Assembly (NCBI RefSeq): GCF_037976325.1
Contig: NZ_CP150265.1
Coordinates: 5,265,501-5,329,500, forward strand
DNA: 64,000 nt
Source: Paenibacillus sp. FSL K6-3182
GTDB taxonomy: Bacteria; Bacillota; Bacilli; Paenibacillales; Paenibacillaceae
Reading direction: 5' to 3'
How positions within the stretch are numbered: position 1 is the first letter of the stretch; the number at the start of each line of letters is the position of its first letter. The notes under the pieces were generated by a model. It did not search any database, was not told the DNA's origin, and saw only the letters and a list, made by a program, of their open reading frames with translations. The translations under genes and the position numbers were made by a program. Shown here one piece after another: positions 49,969 to 60,406 of this stretch.

Positions 49969-51874
49969 ATGCATAACCCGGAGATAACATTTGTTCAATG
50001 TTTTCACTTGATACAGGCGGACTCCAGAAGAAGCCCTGCATTTCATCGCATTTATGCTTGCGAAGAAACTCCATTTGCCCTTCAGTCTCCACGCCTTCTG
50101 CGATAACCTGAATATTCAGGTTATGAGCCATTGCAATAATTGCAGCAACGATTTCTGCATCACTCGGGTCCTGCTGAATATCACGTACGAAGGAACGGTC
50201 AATTTTCAACCGATCAATCGGGAAGTTTTTCAAATAATGGAATGAACTATAGCCTGTGCCAAAATCATCAACGCTAATATTAACGCCTAATGCCGTTAAG
50301 TCGAGCAAACAGCGAGACACATGGCTCACATCCATCGTCATCGACTCCGTGATTTCCAGATCCAAGTATTTTGGATCGAGGCCTGTTTTCTCAAGTACTG
50401 CCGCTACCTTGCCTGCGAGATCCGTTTGAACAAATTGCCTAATCGATAAATTGACGGATACCGGCATTAGTGGCAATCCAGCGTCTTGCCATGCTTTGTT
50501 TTGACGGCAGGCCTCTTCCAGTACCCAATCGCCTATTTGGACAATCATGCCGCTCTCTTCAGCTAACGGGATAAAGTTCCCTGGCGGTATCATGCCTTTA
50601 ATCGGATGATTCCATCTTACTAGCGCCTCTACGCCAACCATAGTACCTGAGCTCAAATCATATTGCGGTTGATAATGCAAAATGAATTCTTCGCGCTGAA
50701 TAGCGCGGTACATCTCATGCTGCAGCGTAAGTCGCTCCAATGACGAATTGCTCCAGTCCTCCGAATAAAGCAGGCAATCATTTTTCCCGCTTTCCTTCAC
50801 TTTGACAAGCGCCATATCTGCTTTCTTGATAAGCGAATAACTATCATCATCCGCGTTGCGGTTTGTAACCAAACCAATACTCGCTGTAATATGTAACGGG
50901 AAGCCGCTCAGCTCATAGGGCTCTTCAATCGACCTGAGGAGATTTCTGCACAGCTCAAGCAAATGCTTCTCCGATCGTAAATTGCAAAATAATAAAGCAA
51001 ATTCATCGCCTTCCATACGCGCTGCAAAATCATTGTCATCAAGATCTCGATTTAGTCTTTCTGCAACTTGCATGAGAAGAATATCACCAAATTCACGTCC
51101 AAAGGATGCATTAACCAGCTTAAAGCGATCTAAATCCAAATAACAAATACCAACGATACGTTCCTCTTCCTTCGCCCTTGTCAACGTCTCCGTCAGTTTC
51201 ATTTGAAACAAAGTGCGATTCGGCAATCCGGTCATATCATCGTGATAGGCCATATAGCGAATTCGTTCAAGATTACGTTTGCGATCGCTTAGATCTTGAC
51301 TTATCACTACCGTTCCGATGACTTCATCCATCTGTATCATAGGTGAGCAAACAACTTGAAGCTCGAGCGGAAAACCTGAACCATGCGTAATGTTAATATT
51401 GATCTGTTTCGTTTCTCCAAGCAAAGCATGCTCAAATGTTTCTTGCAGCAATTGCCGGCTGCCTGGCTCGACTAATCGCAAAATCGTTTCTCCGAGAAGC
51501 TCGGTTCGGTCATAGCCAAGTGTACGGCCAGACGCCTCATTCAACTCCATGACAATCCCGTTTTTATCCAATATCGCCAGCGGAACGGCTTCTGAACGAA
51601 GCAAGGTCTCTACAATTGCCGTATGATAATTTTGGAAGCTAAACGTCACATTTCGCTTTATATAAACAATTACTGCAGTTACGATTAACGATGCAGCGAT
51701 GGCCAAAGCGGTCCATTTGTACATCGTGTTAGAAATTAATATAAATGATACGATAATCCAGACCAACCCGAGTGCTGCCAGCAAACAGCTAACAACCAAC
51801 GATCCATTTAATGATTGCTTGAGGAGTTGCCGCTTTCTATCAGGAAAACCATCTATCCGTTTCGTCACGCACAA
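49967..51874 (-). CDS. Membrane PAS-GGDEF-EAL protein
   Basis: A 635-residue c-di-GMP turnover protein. Residues ~25-75 contain two membrane segments. A PAS domain follows (~85-200; RSEAVPLAILDKNGIVMELN). The GGDEF domain (~205-365) has a degenerate active site, ARMEGDEFALLF, with Glu in place of the first Gly, yet keeps the DDMTGLPNR start. The EAL domain (~380-630) is complete: VEALVRWNHP, NLSIRQF, EITESM, DDFGTGYSS, KIDRSFV and AEGVETEGQ. Phosphodiesterase activity is therefore likely and cyclase activity doubtful. It starts at an ATG at 51874 whose upstream ribosome-binding site is weak. Confidence 0.92.
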   Translation of the reverse strand: MCVTKRIDGFPDRKRQLLKQSLNGSLVVSCLLAALGLVWIIVSFILISNTMYKWTALAIAASLIVTAVIVYIKRNVTFSFQNYHTAIVETLLRSEAVPLAILDKNGIVMELNEASGRTLGYDRTELLGETILRLVEPGSRQLLQETFEHALLGETKQININITHGSGFPLELQVVCSPMIQMDEVIGTVVISQDLSDRKRNLERIRYMAYHDDMTGLPNRTLFQMKLTETLTRAKEEERIVGICYLDLDRFKLVNASFGREFGDILLMQVAERLNRDLDDNDFAARMEGDEFALLFCNLRSEKHLLELCRNLLRSIEEPYELSGFPLHITASIGLVTNRNADDDSYSLIKKADMALVKVKESGKNDCLLYSEDWSNSSLERLTLQHEMYRAIQREEFILHYQPQYDLSSGTMVGVEALVRWNHPIKGMIPPGNFIPLAEESGMIVQIGDWVLEEACRQNKAWQDAGLPLMPVSVNLSIRQFVQTDLAGKVAAVLEKTGLDPKYLDLEITESMTMDVSHVSRCLLDLTALGVNISVDDFGTGYSSFHYLKNFPIDRLKIDRSFVRDIQQDPSDAEIVAAIIAMAHNLNIQVIAEGVETEGQMEFLRKHKCDEMQGFFWSPPVSSENIEQMLSPGYA

Positions 51875-52019
51875 ACGTCCTTCCTCTATTTCGAGTCAAG
51901 TCAGTGTTCGCTTTATTATAAACGATGTACGCGCTCTGGTATAGAAATATTTACTAAAGCAACTTGTTTTTTTGTTGTAATACAGAGTAATATGTCGTCA
52001 ATTCATTATTTATTTCTAA

Positions 52020-52400
52020 CTAATTACTTTCTTTCTTAAGTGCTGCAGTAATAATACATATCCAGCCAGCAATAATAGCAACGCCGCCAATAGGTGTAAT
52101 CATGCCAAGCTTGCTGAAGCTCGTAAGCGATAATACGTACAAACTGCCGCTAAAAATGATCATTCCTGACAGAATTAATCGACCGCCATTTAAAGCAAGC
52201 TTGCTCGTCCCCATTTGTTTCGCGAACAAGGAAATTAGCATTAAACCGAGTGCGCTGTACATGTGATAACGAACTCCTGTTTCAAAAACCTCTAAATAAT
52301 GATCACTCAATTGTTTTTCTAATCCATGTGCTCCGAATGCGCCTAAAGCAATGGCTAAAACCGCGTTTATTGCACCTATTGCAAAATATTTTGGAAACAT
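52020..52400 (-). CDS. DUF423 (YwdK-family) membrane protein
   Basis: A 126-residue integral membrane protein with four hydrophobic segments. The signature ALGAFGAHGLE near the N-terminus, YHMYSALGLML in the middle and ITPIGGVAIIAGWI near the end define the DUF423 family. Function unknown. GAGAGGATTG precedes the ATG. The plus-strand gene at 52464 is divergent, with the short 52401-52463 region presumably holding both promoters. Confidence 0.9.
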   Translation of the reverse strand: MFPKYFAIGAINAVLAIALGAFGAHGLEKQLSDHYLEVFETGVRYHMYSALGLMLISLFAKQMGTSKLALNGGRLILSGMIIFSGSLYVLSLTSFSKLGMITPIGGVAIIAGWICIITAALKKESN

Positions 52401-52463
52401 TTGTTTTCAATCCTCTCGTATTTGTGTATAATTTTACCGTAATTAGTAAAGGAGCTGATATAA

Positions 52464-52961
52464 ATGGAAAATGAAACCAATAACAATGCTAATCCATCTT
52501 CCAGCAAAGAGCCTTATGGTTCAAGACCCGTTTTCTCAAATGACCAAACCATCTATGAAGGTCCTAAGAAACATTCAGGAATTGGCATTACATCCTTCAT
52601 CATTGGGCTGCTCTCAGCCGTATTGCTTATTATTGCAATCGTCTCAGGCTTCTCATTCGCTGATCAGATCGCAAATACAGACATCATTATAGCAGACCCT
52701 TCTGATAGAGCAGCTTTTCAAGCTTCAATCGAAGCGCTTGGTCAAGAAGTTCTTGTTTCTATGATGCTTACCATCGTTTGTATTTTTGGAGCAGGGCTAC
52801 TCTCCCTTGCAGGTCTTATATTAGCCATTATCGGTGCCGTCTCCAGCAAGCGTCGTAAAACGTTTGGCGTTATTGGCATTGTACTTAACGTTGTCGTATT
52901 TGTAGGCGGTATTGCTTTATTTTTTGTTGGCTCTGCTTCTATTGCTTCATCGGTTGCCTAA
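52464..52961 (+). CDS. Small membrane protein with DUF4064-like topology
   Basis: A 165-residue protein. Residues 1-38 are a polar, Asn/Ser-rich cytosolic head (NNNANPSSSKEPYGS). Three hydrophobic segments follow (GIGITSFIIGLLSAVLLIIAI, VSMMLTIVCIFGAGLLSLAGLILAIIGAV in pieces, FGVIGIVLNVVVFVGGIALF), with a loop of ~35 residues between the first and second. This is the layout of small DUF4064/DUF4190-like proteins of unknown function. AAAGGAGCTG precedes the ATG. It stands alone, convergent with sbcC. Confidence 0.75.
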   Translation: MENETNNNANPSSSKEPYGSRPVFSNDQTIYEGPKKHSGIGITSFIIGLLSAVLLIIAIVSGFSFADQIANTDIIIADPSDRAAFQASIEALGQEVLVSMMLTIVCIFGAGLLSLAGLILAIIGAVSSKRRKTFGVIGIVLNVVVFVGGIALFFVGSASIASSVA

Positions 52962-52980
52962 TTAAATTTCGGCCAGCTGT

Positions 52981-53026
52981 AAAAAGTCTGTCTCAGCCTC
53001 AATGGAGCGCTCGAAGCAGGCTTTTC
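52981..53026. terminator. Probable terminator between the small membrane gene and sbcC
   Basis: AAAAGTCTG and CAGGCTTTT arms (one wobble) with an inner GAGCGCTC; a weaker hairpin between convergent genes. Confidence 0.45.
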
Positions 53027-53039
53027 TTATTTGTGCCGC

Positions 53040-56000
53040 TTATCTCACCGTTAATTTCGTCCGACTAAAACCTTCCTTCGTCTTATTAACCTCAAGGCAA
53101 GCCGGGAATGCATCCTTAAGCTCCTGAACGTGAGATATAACACCGATCATCCTTCCAGATTTCTGCAAATCAACAAGCGCTGTAATAGCTTTCTGAAGCG
53201 ATTCCTCATCGAGTGAACCAAAGCCCTCATCAATGAACATCATTTCAATTGTCACGCCGCCCATGTGGGATTGAATAACATCCGTCATTCCAAGTGCAAG
53301 ACATAACGAGGCATTAAACTTCTCACCACCGGACAATGTTTTCACGTCACGATTCTGACCTGTATACGCATCATAGACATCGAGGCCTAGTCCGCTTTGC
53401 TTACCGCGAGTTTCAAGGCGATCACTTCTTTGCAGCATAAATTGCCCATTCGATAAATCATGCAAACGCGAATTGGCAGCAAAGAGAATCTGCTCCAAAA
53501 ACTCGATTAGAATATAGCGCTCGAACGATACCTTGAGCGCATTATCCCCTTTCAACATCTGGAATACATCCATGACCTCTTCAAGCTTAGCCTCTAGCTC
53601 GCTCACATAATCATTGGCCTTTCCAATTGAAATGGCAAGTCGCTCAGCAACTTGACCGGTCCGTATTGCCGTTTGTGCGGCGGCAAATAGTTTCTCCTGC
53701 TGCTGCTTCAAAGCAGCAAGCTGCTCCTGAAGCTGCGACAGATCCACTTTAGGTTTGCCAGCAAGCTCGCTTTGCAGTTCAACCAGCTGCTGCATAAGTG
53801 AAGCAACGGCTGCTTGGTATGCGGCAATTTCTTTTTTCAACTGTTCTCTAGCTGGGTCAGGCAAAGCTGCTGCTCGATATTGCTGAACCGTGTCAAAACC
53901 CGCTTTCACGAGCTCATCCAGCAAGCGCTGCTCTGCTAGCTGCCTGTTTTTTTCAGATTCTTGCTGCTGCTGCTCGGATTGCACGGCATATGCTTTCTGT
54001 TCGGCCAGCTTCGCTGTCATTTTTTGCTGCTGCTCTTGAACAGACTTCCAAGCTGCTGACATTCGGTCATAAACTACCTGCTGCTCATTTAGTTTTTCAG
54101 TCAGCTTCTCAGGAGTACGCAGTGTTTCTGGGATGCGGCCCAGCTCCTGCTGCAGCGCCGATTGCTGTGACGTTCGCAAAACGATTAAGCGCTGCTGCTC
54201 CTGCTGTAGTTGTTCCTTACTAAGCTGTTGCTTCTCGAGCTGCTGCTCCTGACGTTCGATCAACTGCTTGAGCTCAGGAAGCTGCTTCACTTTCAATAGA
54301 AGCTTGTCCGTATCTTCCTTAAGGCCGCGCCAAAGCTGCAGCAGCTGCGTTCGTTGCTCCTCCAGCATGACGGCTTTCAATCCAAATTCCGCCAGCTCTT
54401 TAGCACCATCCTCGCGTGTTGCTTGTGCTGCAGCTGCTTGTGCTCGCGCTTCAAGCCATTCCCGCTCCACTGCGGCTAATTGTAACTTTGCCTCTTGCAG
54501 CCGTTCACGAGAAGGAATCTCTGAATGGATGACCGACTTTGCTGGATGCTCCTCACTGCCGCACACAGGACAAGGCATGCCCTCATGCAGATGGGCAGCT
54601 AGTAGAGAAGCTTGCCCCTCAAGCCATGCAGCCTCAAGCTGATCGTGGTTGTCTTTTGTTTTGCTGAGAGTTTGAGCAAATTCTTTCTCTAATAGAGCGA
54701 TTCTCGTCATTTCTTTCTCGACGTCAACTACTCGCTTTAATTGTTTCCCCTGCTGCTCAATAAGACGCAGCTGATCCAGCTTATCTGTCAGCTCTGCCGT
54801 TTCAAGCTCTGTTTCCTTCACTTGTGCATTTGCAGCGAGCTTCGCTTCTCGCAGCTTTATAAGCTCTGCATCCAATGCCTCAAGCTTAATTGTACAACCC
54901 TTCTCCGCAAGTACGAGCTTGTCGATCGCTTGCTGCTGACTAGCGAGCGTTCTTACGATTGGAGCCATCTCTAGCAATTTGCTAAGCTCACGTTCCGCTT
55001 CACGCCGTTCCTCGCCGCGCTGCTCTTCTACTGCAAACCGCTCAACTACAAGCTTAAAATCGCGCTCCGTGGTTTCCAGCTCCGCTTGCCTCGTAGCAAA
55101 TTGTTCCCGCTTCAACTTCACATCAGCAGCGGTTCGTTCAGCATGCTCCTGATAAGGAGCCAAATGGGCTGCTTTTTCAGCAAGCGCCAGCCGCTGCTCC
55201 TTCAAGCCATATTCCGGCTTCTGACCATCCAGCTGCTCAAGCTGCGTCCGCTTCCTCGCATGCTCCTCGTACTTGCTATTAAGCGTCATCGCAACCCTCA
55301 GCTGCACTTCAGCCGCTTCTAGCCTTCCTCCAAGCAGCTCCTTTTGCTCTTCCGCATCTCCTGCAAGCTTCTTATAAAATTCGAACTCCAGCGCCAAAGC
55401 GTCCGTCACTTGCGTCGCACTATATACTTCCTGCTTAAAGGTTTCAACAAGCTTACTATTTTCTCGCTCTGGCAGCGCCTCTTGCACTTGCTTCATATAA
55501 GCATTAAGAGTCGCTTTTGCTTCTTTCAGCTGATCCTGCAGCGCACGATTTTTTTGCTGAAAACGATTTTCCAAACGCTCATACAGCTCTGTCCGAAAAA
55601 TTCGGCGCAAAATCTCTTCCTTATTATCTGTATCGGAAGTCAGCAGCTTTCGAAACTCTCCTTGCGGAAGCATGACAATCTGACTGAATTGCTCCTTGGT
55701 GAGGCCAATAATCTGCTCCAGCTTAGCATTCACGTCAGACAAAATAAAACGGTCTACTGCTGGAATAGGTTCCCCGCTAGTCGTCTCATACAGCTCGCAT
55801 TTACCGCCTGTTTCACTTTTGTTCCCGCCCTTGCGATGAGGCATCTGCCTAAGGACCAAGTAGCTTCTGCGACCGATAGCGAAATCGAAATGAACCGCGG
55901 TGTGTATTTCTTCTGCAGCAAAATGACTGCGAAGCATACGGGGATCAGCTCGATCCTCTCCACTAGCCGTTCCATAGATAGCAAAACAAATCGCATCAAA

Positions 56001-56132
56001 AATTGACGTTTTCCCTGCGCCTGTATTGCCTGAAATAACAAACAGGCGTCGATCCTCCAGCATGCTGAAATCGATCGTTTCCGAGTCTCGATAGGAGCCG
56101 AAAGCTGTCATTGTTAATTTGATTGGCCTCAT
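53040..56132 (-). CDS. sbcC: Exonuclease subunit SbcC (Rad50-like)
   Basis: The SMC-like ATPase of the SbcCD nuclease, which cleaves DNA hairpins and processes blocked DNA ends. The protein has 1030 residues. Walker A is GNTGAGKTSIFDA (~residue 35), and the Q-loop follows (VMLPQGEFRKLL). Long coiled-coil arms flank the zinc hook CPVCG (~520). The signature is TLSGGEKFNASLCLALG (~930), and Walker B is MMFIDEGFGSLDEES (~965). It overlaps sbcD by four bases, so the pair is coupled. The many Gln/Leu-rich coiled-coil codons give long antisense frames that are not genes. Confidence 0.97.
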   Translation of the reverse strand: MRPIKLTMTAFGSYRDSETIDFSMLEDRRLFVISGNTGAGKTSIFDAICFAIYGTASGEDRADPRMLRSHFAAEEIHTAVHFDFAIGRRSYLVLRQMPHRKGGNKSETGGKCELYETTSGEPIPAVDRFILSDVNAKLEQIIGLTKEQFSQIVMLPQGEFRKLLTSDTDNKEEILRRIFRTELYERLENRFQQKNRALQDQLKEAKATLNAYMKQVQEALPERENSKLVETFKQEVYSATQVTDALALEFEFYKKLAGDAEEQKELLGGRLEAAEVQLRVAMTLNSKYEEHARKRTQLEQLDGQKPEYGLKEQRLALAEKAAHLAPYQEHAERTAADVKLKREQFATRQAELETTERDFKLVVERFAVEEQRGEERREAERELSKLLEMAPIVRTLASQQQAIDKLVLAEKGCTIKLEALDAELIKLREAKLAANAQVKETELETAELTDKLDQLRLIEQQGKQLKRVVDVEKEMTRIALLEKEFAQTLSKTKDNHDQLEAAWLEGQASLLAAHLHEGMPCPVCGSEEHPAKSVIHSEIPSRERLQEAKLQLAAVEREWLEARAQAAAAQATREDGAKELAEFGLKAVMLEEQRTQLLQLWRGLKEDTDKLLLKVKQLPELKQLIERQEQQLEKQQLSKEQLQQEQQRLIVLRTSQQSALQQELGRIPETLRTPEKLTEKLNEQQVVYDRMSAAWKSVQEQQQKMTAKLAEQKAYAVQSEQQQQESEKNRQLAEQRLLDELVKAGFDTVQQYRAAALPDPAREQLKKEIAAYQAAVASLMQQLVELQSELAGKPKVDLSQLQEQLAALKQQQEKLFAAAQTAIRTGQVAERLAISIGKANDYVSELEAKLEEVMDVFQMLKGDNALKVSFERYILIEFLEQILFAANSRLHDLSNGQFMLQRSDRLETRGKQSGLGLDVYDAYTGQNRDVKTLSGGEKFNASLCLALGMTDVIQSHMGGVTIEMMFIDEGFGSLDEESLQKAITALVDLQKSGRMIGVISHVQELKDAFPACLEVNKTKEGFSRTKLTVR

Positions 56133-57304
56133 AGGATACCTCCTTCCTCACGCAGCAGCTCTGCATACGTATTCGCAAACAACTGTTTTTTCGCTTCCGA
56201 GAGTGGTTGCTGCTTTACTTCTTGATAAAAAGCTGTGAACAGCTCGATTGGATCAGCCTCACGCCGTCCTTTAGCCACTCCTACGTCCAAGCTGCCGCCA
56301 TCGCTCAAATGGCTGCCTGAAGATAATGGCCTGCGTTCCACATGAAGCGCATTTGGATAAACCGCACGCACCTTCTCCATTGGAAACAATACGGGATTAT
56401 CATTCAAAAGAGTAACAAAAACATAATCCTCGTTTATTTCATGCTTCGTTATCTCTTCAATAGTAGCAGTTACACGGCGCATGTTGCGAAGCGGAAGCAG
56501 CTCGCGCTTCTCGATCTCCACTTCACCCGCTTCATTAAGCTCAATGACGAAATAACCCTTCGCATGGTTTTCCTCAGAAATCGAATATTTAAGCGGGGAA
56601 CCCGCATACCTTATCTTGTGATTGCGAACGAAATGGGCCTGATGCAAATGTCCAAGCGCTGTATAATTAAATTTTTCAAAATAAGCCGCACTCACATGTT
56701 CAGCTCCGCCAACAGACAATGGCCGCTCGGAGTCGCTTGTATTAAGCTCCGGCTCTCCGGTTGCCGTAACAAAAGCATGCCCGACAAACACATGCCGAGC
56801 TTCTGGATTCATAGACTCAGCAATGTTTGCTGTAACTGCCCGCATCGCATCGTCATGCGTTTTTATCGATTCATCGCCAAACTCGTAGCGTACTTGCGCA
56901 GGATCTGCGTACGGAACAAGATGGAAGTGAACCTCGCCGAATTCATCATTTAACACGACTGGTCCGAGCGTTTTGCGAAGCTGTCCCGCCAAATATAAAC
57001 CGCGATTTTCCATCATTTTTGTACCAAAATTAATACGGTCTGGACTGTCGTGATTCCCTGATATTGCAAGCACTGGCGTGCCTAAATCGATGACGATCCG
57101 GCTGAGCAGCTCATCAAGCAATTCTACCGCTTCCGTAGGCGGAACAGCCCGATCATAGAGATCGCCAGCAATAATGACCGCATCCGGCCGTTCGATTTCG
57201 ATCGCTTGCAGCAGCTGCATCAGAACATAACGCTGATCCTCTGTCATATATACGCCTTGAACGAGCTTGCCCAAATGCCAGTCCGCAGTATGAAATAGCT
57301 TCAT
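56129..57304 (-). CDS. sbcD: Exonuclease subunit SbcD (Mre11-like)
   Basis: The metallophosphatase nuclease subunit of SbcCD. The protein has 391 residues. The metal-binding motifs occur in order: FHTADWHLGK, IAGDLYDRAVPP, AISGNHDSPDRI, VFVGHAFVT and ALGHLHQAHF. The C-terminal part (from ~residue 260) is the DNA/SbcC-contacting region. The ATG at 57304 is preceded by a GGAAGGGA-like site. It is first gene of the sbcDC pair and is divergent from the MFS gene at 57520. Confidence 0.97.
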   Translation of the reverse strand: MKLFHTADWHLGKLVQGVYMTEDQRYVLMQLLQAIEIERPDAVIIAGDLYDRAVPPTEAVELLDELLSRIVIDLGTPVLAISGNHDSPDRINFGTKMMENRGLYLAGQLRKTLGPVVLNDEFGEVHFHLVPYADPAQVRYEFGDESIKTHDDAMRAVTANIAESMNPEARHVFVGHAFVTATGEPELNTSDSERPLSVGGAEHVSAAYFEKFNYTALGHLHQAHFVRNHKIRYAGSPLKYSISEENHAKGYFVIELNEAGEVEIEKRELLPLRNMRRVTATIEEITKHEINEDYVFVTLLNDNPVLFPMEKVRAVYPNALHVERRPLSSGSHLSDGGSLDVGVAKGRREADPIELFTAFYQEVKQQPLSEAKKQLFANTYAELLREEGGIL

Positions 57305-57519
57305 TCGTCACAAACATCCCTTCCTTGCATTTCTATCTATCTTAACACGTTATTGGTCTATCATTTATTTTAACATCCGATTCATCATGCCGCATAGTAA
57401 AGCTGAAATTGCTTGCCGCTAACTATTGCACATCACATAAATACACGATAAAGTTAGACACGGCATACGTTTAACAAACTCTATTCCTATTATAATGACA
57501 ACGATGGAGGACTACCAAA

Positions 57520-58764
57520 TTGTCTCGTTTCACTTCTACTTTATCCAAAAACTACATACTGCTGCTTACTGTCGTATTCGGAGGTTTCCTCATCTTTGGC
57601 TTCTCTGAAAATATTAAAGGGCCTGCTCTTCCTAGAATGCAGAGTGAGTTGAAGCTTGACGAGCTGCAAGTCGGAATTTTGTTAGCATTTAACTCCCTTG
57701 GCTATTTGCTTGCATGCAGCTTTACCGGGTGGCTTACCCGCAAAGCAGGCATGAAGCTCACCTTGGTGCTCACATTTGGCTCTATGGCGGTATCGGGTGT
57801 TTGCATCTATTTTGCAGCCAATTACACCTCACTTTCATCTGCTTATTTCCTCATGTATGTCGGAAATGGGATGCTTGAAATCGCGCTAGCCATCCTTGCC
57901 GCTCGAATTTTCATCAAAAACACGGGCACAATGATGAACCTCGCACACTTTTTTTATGGGCTCAGCTCAACCTTTGCTCCGATCATTGCTGCTTCGCTGA
58001 TGGGTGTTCAAGTATTTGGTTCTGCGCTAGGCTGGCGGGGAATGTACATGCTTATGCTCGCGCTCTCGATTTTGCCCATGCTTCCAGGACTTTTCGCAAA
58101 ATATGCCGGTGATGAGCAAAAACACGAGGATCGAATCTCTTTAAAGGAATTTGCTCGTGACAAGATCGCTTGGCTCATTGTAGTCGTGCTATCTTTCGGA
58201 GTAATATCGGAGCTTGCTGTTGGCGGTTGGCTCGTTAACTTTTTGGAGAAGGCTTACGGTTGGAGCGGTGATGCGTCGGCTAAAATGCTATCTGCCTTTT
58301 TCTTCTGCTTTATGCTCGCAAGGCTCGTTCTCGGTCCCGTCACTGACAAAATTGGCTACACGAGATCGCTCATTTTACTATCTGCTTTTTCTGGGTTATG
58401 CTCAGTTGCAGCCATTATCATCGGTGAACCAGGTGCCTTTTTGTTTGCACTCGCAGGAGTTGGTATCGCCCCAATCTATCCAACCGTCATGGCCCTGCTT
58501 GCCAAACGTTACCCGAACAACGCTGATACCGCTATTACCTTTACCGTAACCTTAATGGGCATAGCGAGTGTCATCGGCAACCTCGCTATCGGCGCCATTA
58601 CAGAATGGACGAAGCAGCTGTTTGCCGGAACTGAAAACTCGCATGCCAGCCTCGTTGCAGGTCTGCAAGGCGGTTATCTATTCATCGGGGCATGTGCGCT
58701 TGCCTGCTCGGTCACTTCGATCATTCTTTATCGCATGCTTAGAAATAGGAATGCTGTATTGTAA
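57520..58764 (+). CDS. MFS transporter (FucP/YtrF-like branch)
   Basis: A 414-residue major facilitator with about twelve membrane segments. The N-terminal half has GFSENIKGPALPRMQSELKLDELQVG (in pieces) and GNGMLEIALAILAARIF, as in sugar-permease-type MFS proteins. The loop 2-3 motif reads GWLTRKAGMKLTL, and the second half contains GPVTDKIGYTRSL. The substrate is unknown; its position at the end of a pyrimidine-catabolism operon does not prove a link because it is convergent. The start is a TTG at 57520 behind GGAGG at nine bases. Confidence 0.88.
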   Translation: MSRFTSTLSKNYILLLTVVFGGFLIFGFSENIKGPALPRMQSELKLDELQVGILLAFNSLGYLLACSFTGWLTRKAGMKLTLVLTFGSMAVSGVCIYFAANYTSLSSAYFLMYVGNGMLEIALAILAARIFIKNTGTMMNLAHFFYGLSSTFAPIIAASLMGVQVFGSALGWRGMYMLMLALSILPMLPGLFAKYAGDEQKHEDRISLKEFARDKIAWLIVVVLSFGVISELAVGGWLVNFLEKAYGWSGDASAKMLSAFFFCFMLARLVLGPVTDKIGYTRSLILLSAFSGLCSVAAIIIGEPGAFLFALAGVGIAPIYPTVMALLAKRYPNNADTAITFTVTLMGIASVIGNLAIGAITEWTKQLFAGTENSHASLVAGLQGGYLFIGACALACSVTSIILYRMLRNRNAVL

Positions 58765-58768
58765 ATAG

Positions 58769-58816
58769 AAATGCCCCTGCCAGTGCTGAAGCTCAGCACC
58801 CTGCGGGGGCATTTTT
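58769..58816. terminator. Bidirectional rho-independent terminator
   Basis: AATGCCCCTGC and CTGCGGGGGCATTTTT arms with inner GTGCTGAAGCTCAGCAC stem, between the convergent MFS and mmsA genes. Confidence 0.9.
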
Positions 58817-58832
58817 ATTCCAGCCAGCCTTT

Positions 58833-60305
58833 TCAAAAATATCTCGATGTCATCATTTTTTTCTTCGTATAAAATTCCACTCCGTCCTTTCCATTGGCAT
58901 GCAAATCTCCGTAGAAAGAGTCCTTCCATCCCGAAAACGGAAAAAAAGCCATTGGTGCAGGCACGCCTACATTAACGCCCAGCATACCGGCTTCCGCTTC
59001 CTCGCGGAATTGACGAACCGCCTTAGCATTTTCCGTATAAATGACTGCTGAATTACCAAATCTAGAACTATTCACTATAGTAAGCGCCTCATTTAAATCT
59101 TCCGCGCGCAAGACAGATAATACTGGACCAAATATTTCATCTGTGGCAATCTTCATTTCTGGTTTCACTTGGTCAAAAATCGTCGGTCCAAGAAAATATC
59201 CTTCGCCGCTGCGCTCCGCTGCAAGCCTGCCATCAAGCAGAAGCGCAGCCCCCTCAGCAATCCCGCTCGCAATATACTTTTCGATGCGCTTGCGATGCTC
59301 ATCGCGTATGACTGGCGTTAAGGTGACGTCATCGCGCATTCCCGAACCGATGATCATTGCTTCCGCTGCAGCTTGCAGCGCCTTCATAAAGCTGCTCCCA
59401 TCACCGACTGCAACAACAGCAGAGCAAGCCATGCATCGCTCACCAGCACTGCCAAAGGAGGAGGCAATGATGTTCTCAACCGTTTTATCGATATGCGCGT
59501 CTGGCATTACAATATGGATGTTTTTGGCGCCGGCAAGCGCTTGAACTCTTTTGCCGTTATACGCAGCTCGTTCATATACGTATTTGGCAACAGGCTGCGA
59601 GCCGACAAATGAAATGGCCTTTACACTGGGACTGCTCGTCAATGCATTTACAACATCGTGAGCGCCATGCACCACATTAAGTACACCATCCGGCAATCCC
59701 GCTTCCCGTAATAGCTCCGCAAGCTTGTTAACGGTAAGCGGCGTACGTTCTGATGGCTTGAGCACAAAAGTGTTGCCAAGCGCGATGGCAAGCGGGAACA
59801 TCCAGCAGGGTACCATCATCGGAAAATTAAATGGCGTGATGCCTCCCACTACACCAAGCGGCACTCGGAACAGCTCCGAATCTATGTCCGTTGCAATGTT
59901 TGCAAGCGTTGCTCCCATCATATGCGTCGGCGCTCCTGCCGCAAACTCCACATTTTCGATGCCGCGCTGCACTTCTCCGACCGCTTCTTTGTAGCTTTTT
60001 CCGTTCTCCATCGTTATAATCTCCGCCAGCTCCTCCGCATGCTCCTGCAGAAGCTGCCAGTAACGAAACAGCACCCTCGCCCTGCGTGGAACAGGGGTTT
60101 TGCTCCATGCTGGATAAGCCTGCTCCGCAGCATGCACAGCAGCTTCAACATCCTCTTGAACGGATAAAGGGACGTATGCGATTACTGCCCCTGTAGCTGG
60201 ATTTATCACTTTATCTGTTCGTCCATTTACAGACTCCACCCAAACACCATTTATAAAATTACGCAATTTAAGCGAATCCTGTAGGGAAATAGGTTCTATA
60301 GCCAT
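58833..60305 (-). CDS. mmsA: Methylmalonate/malonate-semialdehyde dehydrogenase (CoA-acylating)
   Basis: Converts (methyl)malonate semialdehyde to acetyl-CoA or propionyl-CoA with NAD. The protein has 490 residues. The ALDH catalytic cysteine lies in [48 protein letters not shown] (in pieces) and [15 protein letters not shown] form the NAD-binding region. The C-terminal [27 protein letters not shown] is characteristic of the MmsA/IolA branch. In this operon it would finish beta-alanine-derived malonate semialdehyde breakdown. It is the last gene on the minus strand of the pyrimidine cluster, with a GAGCTGAT site before the ATG. Confidence 0.93.
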   Translation of the reverse strand: MAIEPISLQDSLKLRNFINGVWVESVNGRTDKVINPATGAVIAYVPLSVQEDVEAAVHAAEQAYPAWSKTPVPRRARVLFRYWQLLQEHAEELAEIITMENGKSYKEAVGEVQRGIENVEFAAGAPTHMMGATLANIATDIDSELFRVPLGVVGGITPFNFPMMVPCWMFPLAIALGNTFVLKPSERTPLTVNKLAELLREAGLPDGVLNVVHGAHDVVNALTSSPSVKAISFVGSQPVAKYVYERAAYNGKRVQALAGAKNIHIVMPDAHIDKTVENIIASSFGSAGERCMACSAVVAVGDGSSFMKALQAAAEAMIIGSGMRDDVTLTPVIRDEHRKRIEKYIASGIAEGAALLLDGRLAAERSGEGYFLGPTIFDQVKPEMKIATDEIFGPVLSVLRAEDLNEALTIVNSSRFGNSAVIYTENAKAVRQFREEAEAGMLGVNVGVPAPMAFFPFSGWKDSFYGDLHANGKDGVEFYTKKKMMTSRYF

Positions 60306-60406
60306 CCTATCAGCTCCTATGTTTATTAATTATAGTTGGGAACAAACCTTTTATCCTTTGTCGTACTCAAGCAGCTATCTCCTTTTGGAAAACTACGCTC
60401 AAATAT

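Noticed and set aside
53990..56006. Plus-strand frames inside sbcC
   Set aside because: They are shadows of the coiled-coil codons in sbcC and lack ribosome-binding sites and recognisable domains.
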